The notes below the pieces were generated by a model that saw nothing but the letters and a program-made list of their open reading frames with translations, was not told where the DNA came from and searched no databases. Position numbers and translations under genes: made by a program. Of a DNA stretch of 64,000 nucleotides, positions 9,692-18,208 are shown piece by piece; the stretch's first letter is position 1; each line of letters opens with the position of its first letter. The stretch spans positions 2,449,001 through 2,513,000 of the forward strand of contig NZ_JACHKA010000001.1 in assembly GCF_014203955.1 (NCBI RefSeq), read 5' to 3'. This DNA is from Sphingobium lignivorans (lineage in GTDB: Bacteria; Pseudomonadota; Alphaproteobacteria; Sphingomonadales; Sphingomonadaceae).

Positions 9692-9720
9692 GTGACGGTC
9701 CGATTGCAGATCGGTGACAG
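9692..9720 (-). promoter_or_regulatory. Pho box (three 7-bp repeats, 11-bp period) in the btaA-cls divergent region
   Basis: Read on the minus strand toward btaA there are three heptamers, CTGTCAC, CTGCAAT and CCGTCAC, each separated by four bases (11-bp period). This matches the PhoB-binding arrangement CTGTCAT-N4-CTGTCAT: the outer two match the CTGTCAT consensus at 6/7 and 5/7, the middle one at 5/7. A clear -10 is not obvious; CTAGC lies about 20 bp downstream. It sits between btaA and cls and could influence both. Confidence 0.65.
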
Positions 9721-9766
9721 CCATCACCCTCGCCGGATGGCGGCCCGATTGATACAAGGGCAGTCG

Positions 9767-11176
9767 ATGGATCCAATGGTCTCCGATCTCGAACGTGCCT
9801 GGTATGCTCTGGAGTGGATCATCCGCATCGGCGCCCTGGCGATCGTGCCGCTGCGGCGCACGCCGGCCGCGGCGCGTGCATGGCTGCTGCTGATCTTCTT
9901 CCTGCCCTTGCCGGGGCTGCTGCTGTTCCTGGCCATCGGCAGCCCGCGCTTCCCCGCCTGGCGGAGGGAGCGCTTCGCCGCCCTCGCCCCCTTCCTGGCG
10001 CGGATCGCCGAGCGGTTGCGCACGCATGCGCCGGCGCCGGGCGCCAGCGCGCCCGTCGCCGCGCTGGCCGAGACGCTGGGCCACATGCCGGCGACCGGCG
10101 GCAATCTGGTTGAGCTGATCGACGACTATGACGGGGTCATCGACCGGCTGATCGCCGACATCGACGGCGCGCGCAGGAGCGTCCACCTGCTTGTCTACAT
10201 CTTTGCGGACGACGCGGTCGGCCGCAGGATCGCGGACGCACTGGGCCGCGCCGTCCTGCGCGGGCTGGATGTACGCGTGCTGTTCGATCCGGTCGGCTCG
10301 CTGGCATGGCGGCGCGGCACGCAGAAGATGCTTCGGACGCGCGGCGTACGGGTCTGCGAGACGCTGCCGCTGCGCCTGCTGCGCGCCCGGACCCGTCGCG
10401 ACATGCGCAACCACCGCAAGCTCTTCGTCATCGACGGGGAGATCGGCTATGCCGGTTCCCAGAACATCGTCGCCCGGGACTTCCGCCCCGGCGTCGTCAA
10501 TCGCGAACTGGTGGCGCGTGTGCGGGGTCCGGTCGTCGCCAGCATGGACGCCATCGTGCGCGCGGACTGGAGCCTTGAATCGGGCGAACCGGCGGCGGCG
10601 CCCGAGGAGCTGCCCGCACCGGCAGGCGACGCCATCGTGCAGCTGCTCCCGAGCGGCGCGGACTATCCGCTCGCAGGCTTCGAGACCCTGCTGGTGTGGC
10701 AGCTCCACGAGGCACGGGAACGGGCCATCATCGTGACGCCCTATTTCATCCCGGACGAAAGCGTGCTGAACGCGATGATCTCGGCGGTGGCGCGGGGCGT
10801 GAGAGTGGATCTGATCGTCTCCGGCGTCATCGACCAGCGACTCGTCCATCTCTCCCAGAGTTCCTTCTACGACGAGCTGCTGGTCGCCGGAATCCACATC
10901 CACCTGTTCAACCGCTATCTGCTGCACGCCAAGAATGTCTCGATCGACCGCCGGCTCGCCATTGTCGGATCGAGCAATGTCGACCTGCGCTCCTTCCAGC
11001 TCAATCAGGAAGCGAGCCTGCTTTTCCACGACGCGGAGTCGATCGCCGCGGTCGCCGCGATCCAGCAGGATTATCTCGACAACAGCACGCCGCTGAAACT
11101 GGAAGTCTGGCGCAGCCGCTCGCGCTTGCGCCGGCCCGCCGAGAACATTGCGCGCATGATGAACTCACTGCTTTGA
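9767..11176 (+). CDS. cls: Cardiolipin synthase (phospholipase D family)
   Basis: Makes cardiolipin at the inner membrane by transferring phosphatidyl groups. From the ATG at 9767 (AAGGG 8 bases upstream) the protein has 469 residues. It has two N-terminal hydrophobic segments ('WYALEWIIRIGALAIV' and 'LLLIFFLPLPGLLLFLAIG') and two HKD motifs: NHRKLFVIDG near 215 and HAKNVSIDRR near 387, the latter followed by GSSNVD. Both active-site halves are intact. It is divergent from btaA, so two membrane-lipid pathways share one regulatory region. Longer in-frame starts exist upstream but lack a ribosome-binding site and would cross the Pho box. Confidence 0.93.
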   Translation: MDPMVSDLERAWYALEWIIRIGALAIVPLRRTPAAARAWLLLIFFLPLPGLLLFLAIGSPRFPAWRRERFAALAPFLARIAERLRTHAPAPGASAPVAALAETLGHMPATGGNLVELIDDYDGVIDRLIADIDGARRSVHLLVYIFADDAVGRRIADALGRAVLRGLDVRVLFDPVGSLAWRRGTQKMLRTRGVRVCETLPLRLLRARTRRDMRNHRKLFVIDGEIGYAGSQNIVARDFRPGVVNRELVARVRGPVVASMDAIVRADWSLESGEPAAAPEELPAPAGDAIVQLLPSGADYPLAGFETLLVWQLHEARERAIIVTPYFIPDESVLNAMISAVARGVRVDLIVSGVIDQRLVHLSQSSFYDELLVAGIHIHLFNRYLLHAKNVSIDRRLAIVGSSNVDLRSFQLNQEASLLFHDAESIAAVAAIQQDYLDNSTPLKLEVWRSRSRLRRPAENIARMMNSLL

Positions 11177-11484
11177 TAGTACGGACTATTTCCGGTTATC
11201 TGATGGGGACTGTGCCGCCCTCAAGCATCGGGGCGGCAGAATGGTTTACAAATCATTAACCTTTATTTAGATTGCCGCCTGCTTCCTTCACCCGGAACCA
11301 GCCTCAAAACGGTGGAGCTGCGGACGAACAGCGCGGACTGGATGGAGCATCGGATACCACGCAGCCCGTGGGAATCGAGCAGGATATTCGCCGGACGCAG
11401 CAGGGTCGTGGGCTGCATATGCGCAAGCGAATGTCCGTTGAGAGGAGCCGACCATCATAGGTCGGTATGTGGGAGACTATCATC
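11177..11484. other. Gene-free stretch between cls and the PEP-CTERM gene
   Basis: No credible reading frame is seen in these 308 bases. Contents: a 7-bp hairpin (GCCGCCC/GGGCGGC, 11214-11237) without a T run, which may end the cls transcript; a locally AT-rich patch with TTAA-N7-TTAG (11256-11270) resembling a CtrA box; and a 6-bp hairpin CCGACC/GGTCGG (11448-11465) in the presumed 5' leader of the next gene. No riboswitch family is recognisable by eye. Confidence 0.5.
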
Positions 11485-12186
11485 ATGAAGCGTTCAATCG
11501 CTGCGGCAGCCTGTGTGCTCGCCGCCTTTACGGCTGTCTCGGCCAATGCAGAGGTGATTTCGCTGAATTTCGCCGGCCTGGACGGCGATGCGCAGGAACT
11601 GGTTCTCGATTATTACAATGGCGGCACCGGCAGCCTCGGCTCCGGACCCGGCACCAATTACGGCATCAGCTTTTCCGACAATGCCATCGCCTGCTCCGTG
11701 CAGCCGGGCGGCAGCTGCAACTCGGGCGGCCTGCCCACCGGCGGCAACCTACTGTTCTTCCTGACCGGCGACGCGTCGACCATGAATGTTGCCGGCGGGT
11801 TCGATACCGGCTTCTCATTCTATTACAGCGCGATCAACAATCCCGCCTTCGTGAGCGTGTGGAGCGGCCTTGATGGGACCGGCGACTTGCTGGCGACCAT
11901 CAACCTCGCGACCACGCCGAGCGATCCGGGCTCGGCTGCCTGCGCCGGCGGCGGCTTCTGCCCGTTCGTCCCGATCGGCGTGGCCTTCGAGGGCATCGCG
12001 ATGTCGGTGGACTTCGGCGGCTCGGCCAATCAGGTCGCTTTCGCCGCGATCACGCTGAACTCCGACGTGCCGGGACCGGCACCGGCCGTGCCGGAACCGG
12101 CGACCTGGGCAATGATGATCGGTGGCATGGGCCTTGTCGGCGCCTCCATGCGCCGTCGCCGCGTCAAGGTCGCTTTCGCAGCCTGA
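11485..12186 (+). CDS. PEPxxWA-CTERM sorting-domain secreted protein
   Basis: A 233-residue exported protein. The signal peptide is MKRSIAAAACVLAAFTAVSA with cleavage near ANA. A Gly/Ser/Asn-rich beta-type body contains two Cys pairs. The C-terminal tail has the sorting motif PEPATWAMMIGGMG followed by a hydrophobic stretch and the basic cluster RRRR. Such tails are processed by an exosortase and place proteins on or outside the cell surface, often with exopolysaccharide. No exosortase gene lies in this window. The ATG at 11485 is preferred (GGGAG 9 bases upstream) over one six codons earlier. A strong terminator follows, so it is probably monocistronic. Confidence 0.85.
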   Translation: MKRSIAAAACVLAAFTAVSANAEVISLNFAGLDGDAQELVLDYYNGGTGSLGSGPGTNYGISFSDNAIACSVQPGGSCNSGGLPTGGNLLFFLTGDASTMNVAGGFDTGFSFYYSAINNPAFVSVWSGLDGTGDLLATINLATTPSDPGSAACAGGGFCPFVPIGVAFEGIAMSVDFGGSANQVAFAAITLNSDVPGPAPAVPEPATWAMMIGGMGLVGASMRRRRVKVAFAA

Positions 12187-12210
12187 TCGCCAAGGATCGA
12201 GAATGGAGAA

Positions 12211-12236
12211 GGGGTCGGCCATGCCGACCCCTTTTT
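12211..12236 (+). terminator. Rho-independent terminator of the PEP-CTERM gene
   Basis: A perfect 9-bp stem (GGGGTCGGC / GCCGACCCC) with loop CAT is followed by five T. It lies 25 bp after the stop codon and 18 bp before the convergent dehydratase gene ends. A short A run (AGAA) on the other side makes termination from the minus strand less likely. Confidence 0.93.
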
Positions 12237-12253
12237 CGTTGCCCCCACGCGGC

Positions 12254-13234
12254 TCAGTCGGCGAGCAGGCGCAGGAAGGTCTCGCGGTCCACATTGCCGC
12301 CCGAGAGGGTGACGATGGTGGCGTCGGTCGCGTCCACCTTGCCGGCCAGCACGGCCGCCAGCGCGGCCGCGCCGCCGGGCTCGACCACGAGATGCAGCTT
12401 CTCGAACGCAAGGCGCATGGCGGCCGCCACGTCCGCCCGCGTCACGGCCGCGCCGCCGCTCACCCGCTCGCGCAGCACCGCGAAGTTGATCGGGAAAGTG
12501 CGCGGCGTCTGCAGCGCGTCGCAATCGGTCGGGTAAGTCATGTCCGCGACCGGGAGTATCTCGCCCGCGGCGAGCGAGCGCAGCACATCGTCCCACCCCT
12601 CCGGCTCGGCGATGTGGATCTCCGCGTCCGGGCAGGCGAGCGCGACGCCCGCCGTCAGCCCGCCGCCGCCGCAGCATGTGACGAACCGGTCCGGCTCGCG
12701 CCCGATGCGCGCGCGCAGCTGCGCCGCCGCCTCGATGGCGAGCGTCCCCTGCCCCTCGATGATCCACGGATCGCCATAGGCATGGACCAGCGTCGCGCCG
12801 GTCTGCGCCGTCATCTGCGCGGCGATGGCATCGCGATCCTCACGTGCCCGGTCGTAGAGCACCACCTGCGCACCCAGCGCGCGTGTCGCCTCCAGCTTCG
12901 CGCGGGGCGCATTGGAAGGCATGATGATCGTCGCGGCGATGCCGAGCCGGCGGGCCGACCAGGCGACGCCCTGGGCATGATTGCCGCTGGAGACGCCGAC
13001 CACGCCGCATGCGCGCTGCGCTTCGTCGAGATCGCTCAGCCGGTGCCATGCGCCCCGGATCTTGAAAGCGCCGACGGGCTGCAGGACCTCCGCCTTGCAC
13101 CAGATCGTGCGTCCATCCAACTCCAGCGGAAGCAGGGGCGTCGGCGGCAGCAGCGCCGCCACTTTTTCCGCCGCGCGCAACACGCCCTCGCGTCTTGGCG
13201 AACGCGTCGGGTCCAGCAATTCTTGTTCTGTCAC
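12254..13234 (-). CDS. PLP-dependent threonine/serine dehydratase family protein
   Basis: A 326-residue fold type II PLP enzyme with a GTG start after a G-rich ribosome-binding site. The PLP lysine is K58 in PVGAFKIRGA, SSGNHAQG (about 82-89) binds substrate carboxylate, and CCGGGGLTAG binds the PLP phosphate. There is no C-terminal ACT regulatory domain, so it resembles catabolic threonine ammonia-lyase or serine racemase/dehydratase rather than biosynthetic IlvA. Threonine deamination would give 2-oxobutyrate, a propionyl-CoA precursor, but the substrate cannot be fixed from sequence. It is divergent from the polyamine dehydrogenase gene with a 53-bp gap. Confidence 0.85.
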   Translation of the reverse strand: MTEQELLDPTRSPRREGVLRAAEKVAALLPPTPLLPLELDGRTIWCKAEVLQPVGAFKIRGAWHRLSDLDEAQRACGVVGVSSGNHAQGVAWSARRLGIAATIIMPSNAPRAKLEATRALGAQVVLYDRAREDRDAIAAQMTAQTGATLVHAYGDPWIIEGQGTLAIEAAAQLRARIGREPDRFVTCCGGGGLTAGVALACPDAEIHIAEPEGWDDVLRSLAAGEILPVADMTYPTDCDALQTPRTFPINFAVLRERVSGGAAVTRADVAAAMRLAFEKLHLVVEPGGAAALAAVLAGKVDATDATIVTLSGGNVDRETFLRLLAD

Positions 13235-13287
13235 AGAGCCCCCCTATATGCAGGCGCTTATCGATTCGATCTCACGGAGACTTACAG

Positions 13288-14496
<1,209 letters not shown>

Positions 14497-14499
14497 GGC

Positions 14500-14865
14500 A
14501 TGGCGCGGACCGGCACGCTCATCCTTGCTCTCGCACTGGCGCCGCTGGCCGGCTGCTCGCCGCAGATCGGGCTGGTGGAAGGCGTGCCTTCGCCCGAACT
14601 GAACGCCTGCGTCCGGCAGGGCGGGACGCTGCAGGTGCGCGGCCGGGCGGGCACGGTGATGTGCGTCATCCCTTATGCGGATGCGGGCAAGAGCTGCACG
14701 TCCAGTTCCGAATGCCGGGGCCGCTGCCTTGCCGCGCGGACCGACGGCGACCTGCCGGAGCGGGGCGAGGCAGCGCCCGGGCGATGCCAGCCCGAAAACC
14801 GGCTGTTCGGCTGCTTCGCCGAACTCAAGGACGGCAAGGTCGCCACCACCATGTGCATAGATTGA
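14500..14865 (+). CDS. Predicted cysteine-rich lipoprotein of unknown function
   Basis: A 121-residue protein whose N-terminus (MARTGTLILALALAPLAGC) ends in a lipobox LAGC, so it is predicted to be lipidated at C19. The mature part has eight further cysteines, including the tight group CTSSSECRGRC, suggesting a small disulfide-bonded periplasmic domain. I do not recognise a family. It sits 3 bp after the carboxyspermidine dehydrogenase and 11 bp before the decarboxylase, so it is cotranscribed with polyamine synthesis. Whether it acts in polyamine uptake or envelope protection is unknown. Confidence 0.72.
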   Translation: MARTGTLILALALAPLAGCSPQIGLVEGVPSPELNACVRQGGTLQVRGRAGTVMCVIPYADAGKSCTSSSECRGRCLAARTDGDLPERGEAAPGRCQPENRLFGCFAELKDGKVATTMCID

Positions 14866-14876
14866 GCGAGCAGGAT

Positions 14877-16073
14877 ATGGAAACCAGAGCCGGCGACCCC
14901 GGAGCCTTCGCCCGTTTCGACCTCAACCGCGTGCCCTCGCCCGCTTTCGTGGTGGATGCGGCGGCCGTGCGGCGCAATCTCGCCATCCTGCGGGACGTGC
15001 GGGATCGCGGCGGCATCCGCATGCTCGCGGCGCTCAAGGCCTTCTCGATGTGGGCGCTCGGGCCAACCGTCTCCGCCTATCTCGACGGCGTATGCGCATC
15101 CGGCCTCTATGAAGCGCGCCTTGGTCGCGAGGAATATAGCGGGCTGGACGAGAAGGGCGAAGTGGCGACCTATTGCGCGGGATATAAGGCAGTCGACCTG
15201 CCGGAAATCTGCGCGCTTTCCGACCATATCATCTTCAATTCGCCCGGCCAGCACGACCGCTTCCGGCCGATCCTCGATGCCCAGCGCGCCAATGGCGGTC
15301 GGTTCGACATCGGCCTGCGGATCAATCCGCTCCACGCCGAGGGCGAGGTCGCCAAATATGACCCGTGCCAGCCACACAGCCGGCTCGGCTTCCCCATCGA
15401 CCAGCTTCGGCCCGAGCATCTCGAAGGCGTGGAAGGCATTCACTTCCACTCGCTGTGCGAGCAGGACTTCGTGCCGCTGGCCCGCACCTGGGCAGCCGTC
15501 GAGCCCAGTCTGCGGCATTATTTCGGGCAGCTCAAATGGCTGAACTTCGGCGGCGGGCACCACATCACCCGCGCCGACTATCAGCGTGAGGAGCTGATCG
15601 CCTTCCTGCAGCAGGTGCAGCAGCAGACCGGCCTCGACGTCTATCTCGAGCCGGGCGAAGCCGTGGCGCTCGATGCAGGCATTCTGGTGGGCGAGCTTCT
15701 CGACGTGATCGACAACGGCATGCCGGTCGCGGTGACAGACATCTCGGCGACATGCCATATGCCGGACGTGATCGAGGCGCCCTATCGCCCGGCCATGCTG
15801 GGCGAGCGCATCGCGGATCCGGCCGCACCGCTGGTGCGGCTGGGCGGCCCCTCATGCCTCGCCGGCGACATCATCGGCGACTATGCGCTGCCGGTGCCGG
15901 CGGAGCCGGGGCGACGCATCGCCTTCCTCGATCAGGCGCATTATTCGATGGTGAAGACCAATACATTCAACGGTGTGCCGCTGCCCTCCATCTGGCTGTG
16001 GGACAGCGAGACGGACGAACTGCGCGAGGTGCGCAGCTTCGGCTATGAGGACTTCAAGAACCGGCTGAGCTGA
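14877..16073 (+). CDS. nspC: Carboxynorspermidine/carboxyspermidine decarboxylase
   Basis: A 398-residue fold type III (alanine racemase-like) PLP decarboxylase. The PLP lysine is K54 in 'LAALKAFS'. Other features are 'CASGLYEARLG', 'GLRINPLH', 'EGIHFHSLCEQ', 'NFGGGHHIT', 'YLEPGEAV' and 'GPSCLAGD', all characteristic of NspC. It removes the carboxylate from carboxy(nor)spermidine to give (nor)spermidine. With the dehydrogenase two genes upstream it forms the SpeDE-independent spermidine route known from Vibrio and Campylobacter. The start is ATG with AGGA just upstream. Confidence 0.94.
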   Translation: METRAGDPGAFARFDLNRVPSPAFVVDAAAVRRNLAILRDVRDRGGIRMLAALKAFSMWALGPTVSAYLDGVCASGLYEARLGREEYSGLDEKGEVATYCAGYKAVDLPEICALSDHIIFNSPGQHDRFRPILDAQRANGGRFDIGLRINPLHAEGEVAKYDPCQPHSRLGFPIDQLRPEHLEGVEGIHFHSLCEQDFVPLARTWAAVEPSLRHYFGQLKWLNFGGGHHITRADYQREELIAFLQQVQQQTGLDVYLEPGEAVALDAGILVGELLDVIDNGMPVAVTDISATCHMPDVIEAPYRPAMLGERIADPAAPLVRLGGPSCLAGDIIGDYALPVPAEPGRRIAFLDQAHYSMVKTNTFNGVPLPSIWLWDSETDELREVRSFGYEDFKNRLS

Positions 16074-16086
16074 TCCGCCGCGTCGT

Positions 16087-16632
16087 TCAGCGCAGCGCGG
16101 GACTGGCCTCACGCAGCTGCTGTTCTTCCGCGCTCATCAGCGCCTGCGCGGCCAGCCGCTCGTTCTGGAAGGCCGTGAGCGAAGCGGCGGTCAGCGGCGT
16201 GGCGGTCATGTGCTGGATGAGGCTCTGCCGGTCACGGGCGCGCAGTTCCAGCTTCGCGGCGGCCGCCTCCGTCTTGCTGAAACCATTGCCCTCGCCCAGC
16301 GCGATGATGGCGAGGGCGCGGCCGCTGAACGCCGTCAGGTCGGCGGTGTCCTTCGTGCCCGCTGCCGCATAAGCCTCGTCCAGCCCCTTGCGCAATTCGC
16401 CCGCGAGCGCCGCGCCGTCCTTGCCGGCATCGGCCTTCTCGGCCGCCGCGCGACGCGCCTGAATGGTGATGAGCACGTGCGAGGTTCGGGAGGCCCCGCT
16501 CGTGCCGGCCGTCCCGCTCTTGCCGGTGCCGGACGTCACGCGGGCGATGGTCTGCTGGACGGACAGCGCGGTGGGAGAAAGCGTGCCCGAGGACCCTGAC
16601 GTGTCGGTCCCGAGATAGGCAATGAGCGACAT
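16087..16632 (-). CDS. Hypothetical protein
   Basis: A 181-residue protein with a very good ribosome-binding site (AGGAGGT at 16637-16643), which also rules out a GTG two codons upstream that overlaps it. The N-terminus (MSLIAYLGTDTSGSSG) is Ser/Thr/Gly-rich and low in complexity, with no signal peptide. From about residue 60 on it is Ala-rich and helical, with possible coiled coil. I recognise no domain. It lies antisense between nspC and the ODC leader, with TTAACC in its upstream region. Codon use matches its neighbours, so I consider it a real gene of unknown function. Confidence 0.6.
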   Translation of the reverse strand: MSLIAYLGTDTSGSSGTLSPTALSVQQTIARVTSGTGKSGTAGTSGASRTSHVLITIQARRAAAEKADAGKDGAALAGELRKGLDEAYAAAGTKDTADLTAFSGRALAIIALGEGNGFSKTEAAAAKLELRARDRQSLIQHMTATPLTAASLTAFQNERLAAQALMSAEEQQLREASPALR

Positions 16633-16851
16633 GGACACCTCCTGAAAATAACTGGCCGAACGCGACGTAAATGAAGAAGGTTAACAGGCGATAACCCTCC
16701 CCGCGTCCTGCGAACGGCTCGATTCGACCCATGTCGCCCGGCCGGGGGTTGATTGAGCCGGGAAGGCCGCCATTTCATGAAGCGCGCGGTAAAATCGCGG
16801 GAAATTCAGGATTTCCATCACGCGATTCTTTTGCCCCCGGTCTTTACAGAC

Positions 16852-16947
16852 CCCCATGCAGGCCATATATGCGCACCCCTGCTGCCCCATGGGACTTCCA
16901 CCGCAAGGCAGCTTTGTTTGGCTGATACCCACTGGAGGTCCCTTGAG
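16852..16947 (+). ncRNA. Structured 5' leader of ornithine decarboxylase (speF-motif-like), sequestering the ribosome-binding site
   Basis: GGGACTTCC (16891-16899) can pair over 9 bp (one G-U) with GGAGGTCCC (16934-16942), which contains the ODC ribosome-binding site. A competing upstream structure uses the same GGG: CCCATGCAGG (16852 on) pairs with CCTGC and ATGGG (16889-16893). Mutually exclusive helices that expose or hide a ribosome-binding site are typical of a cis-regulatory RNA. An alphaproteobacterial motif upstream of ornithine decarboxylase genes (speF motif) is known, and this position fits; membership is inferred, not computed. An overlapping 40-codon frame (ATG 16856, stop 16976-16978) could be a leader peptide. 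Confidence 0.6.
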
Positions 16948-18141
16948 TTGTACAAGCACCATAGCGCGCTGGGGGTAGCTCTTTCCCTCAAACCGGCAGC
17001 ACCGGTAACGCTCATTCGCCCGCAGGCTGCGGCCCGCGCCGCCCGGTTCTTCTCGCAGAAGTTCCCGGGACGCTCGCTCTATGCCGTCAAGGCCAATCCC
17101 TCGCCAGAGCTGCTCAGGACGCTCTGGTCGGCGGGCATCACGCATTTCGACGTGGCATCGATCACGGAAGTGCGGCTGGCCGCGCGGACCCTGCCCCGTG
17201 CCAAGCTCTGCTTCATGCACCCGGTGAAGGCCGAAGAAGCCATTCGCGAGGCTTATTTCCAGCACGGCGTGCGCACCTTCTCGCTCGATTCGATCGAGGA
17301 GCTGGAGAAGATCGTCCGCGCGACGCGGGGCGCCACGGATCTCGAACTGTGCGTCCGCCTGCGCGTCTCCTCCGAGCACAGCAAGCTCAGCCTCGCGTCC
17401 AAGTTCGGTTGCGAGCTGGCCGATGCGCGCGATCTGCTGATGGCCACTCGCCAGGTGGCGGACGCTCTGGGCATCTGCTTCCATGTCGGCAGCCAGGCGA
17501 TGTCGCCCCATGCCTACACGCAGGCCATCGAGCGCGTGCGCGCGGCGATCGTCGATGCGTCCGTCACGGTGGACATCGTGGATGTGGGCGGGGGCTTCCC
17601 CTCCAGCTATCCGGGCATGGAGCCGCCGCCGCTCGAGGATTATTTCCGCGCCATCCATCGCGCCTTCGAGAGCCTGCCGATTTCCTATTCGGCCGAGCTC
17701 TGGTGCGAGCCGGGCCGGGCCCTGAGCGCCGAGTACAGCTCTCTCCTTGTGCGAGTGGAGCGCCGTCGCGGCAATGAGCTCTACATCAACGACGGCGCTT
17801 ATGGCGCGCTGTTCGACGCCGCGCATCTCGGATGGCGCTTCCCGGTGCAGCTGCTGCGGGCGGAAGCCAATGAGGCCGACATGGTGCCGTTCAGCTTCTA
17901 CGGCCCGACCTGCGACGACATGGACCATATGGCCGGTCCCTTCATGCTGCCGGCCGACGTCAAGGCCGGCGACTTCGTGGAAATCGGCATGCTCGGCGCC
18001 TATGGCAGCGCCATGCGGACCGAGTTCAACGGCTTTGGCGCGGACACGATCTGCGAAGTCGCGGACGAGCCGATGGCGAGCCTCTATCGCGACGAGGCGC
18101 CAGCGCCCTCGCTTTCCAACGTGGTGCAATTGCGCCGCTGA
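16948..18141 (+). CDS. Ornithine decarboxylase, alanine-racemase-fold type (possibly also lysine)
   Basis: Makes putrescine for the polyamine pathway. I start it at TTG 16948 (MYKHHSALGVALSLKP): GGAGG ends 9 bases upstream, and homologues begin at this distance before the PLP lysine. This gives 397 residues; longer in-frame starts run back through the leader. Features are PLP lysine K48 (LYAVKANPSP), 'HVGSQAM', 'GGGFPSSYPG', 'CEPGRALSAE' and the C-terminal 'GPTCDDMD' with the catalytic Cys and Asp. It is fold type III, like eukaryotic ODC, rather than E. coli SpeC/SpeF. A hairpin terminator follows. Ornithine versus lysine specificity cannot be decided by eye. Confidence 0.9.
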   Translation: MYKHHSALGVALSLKPAAPVTLIRPQAAARAARFFSQKFPGRSLYAVKANPSPELLRTLWSAGITHFDVASITEVRLAARTLPRAKLCFMHPVKAEEAIREAYFQHGVRTFSLDSIEELEKIVRATRGATDLELCVRLRVSSEHSKLSLASKFGCELADARDLLMATRQVADALGICFHVGSQAMSPHAYTQAIERVRAAIVDASVTVDIVDVGGGFPSSYPGMEPPPLEDYFRAIHRAFESLPISYSAELWCEPGRALSAEYSSLLVRVERRRGNELYINDGAYGALFDAAHLGWRFPVQLLRAEANEADMVPFSFYGPTCDDMDHMAGPFMLPADVKAGDFVEIGMLGAYGSAMRTEFNGFGADTICEVADEPMASLYRDEAPAPSLSNVVQLRR

Positions 18142-18177
18142 TCAGTGTCAATTGACAACTGAAATGCGTTGAGACAG

Positions 18178-18206
18178 CCTCCCCGGATCAACTCCGGGGA
18201 GGTTTT
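18178..18206 (+). terminator. Hairpin with T4: terminator of ODC that also carries the next gene's ribosome-binding site
   Basis: A perfect 10-bp stem, CCTCCCCGGA / TCCGGGGAGG, with loop TCAAC is followed by TTTT. It lies 36 bp after the ODC stop. The 3' arm GGGGAGG is 6 bases before the ATG of the MAPEG gene, so the same hairpin would hide that gene's ribosome-binding site in read-through transcripts. Confidence 0.8.
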
Positions 18207-18208
18207 CC

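Noticed and set aside
9632..9766. Longer N-terminal version of cardiolipin synthase starting at 9632
   Set aside because: The extension would cross the Pho box and overlap the btaA start. It is not hydrophobic or conserved in pattern, and a good ribosome-binding site precedes ATG 9767.
16753..16947. Longer ODC starting at the upstream ATG 16753
   Set aside because: It would translate through the structured leader, has no ribosome-binding site, and adds about 65 residues absent from the enzyme family; TTG 16948 has ideal GGAGG spacing.
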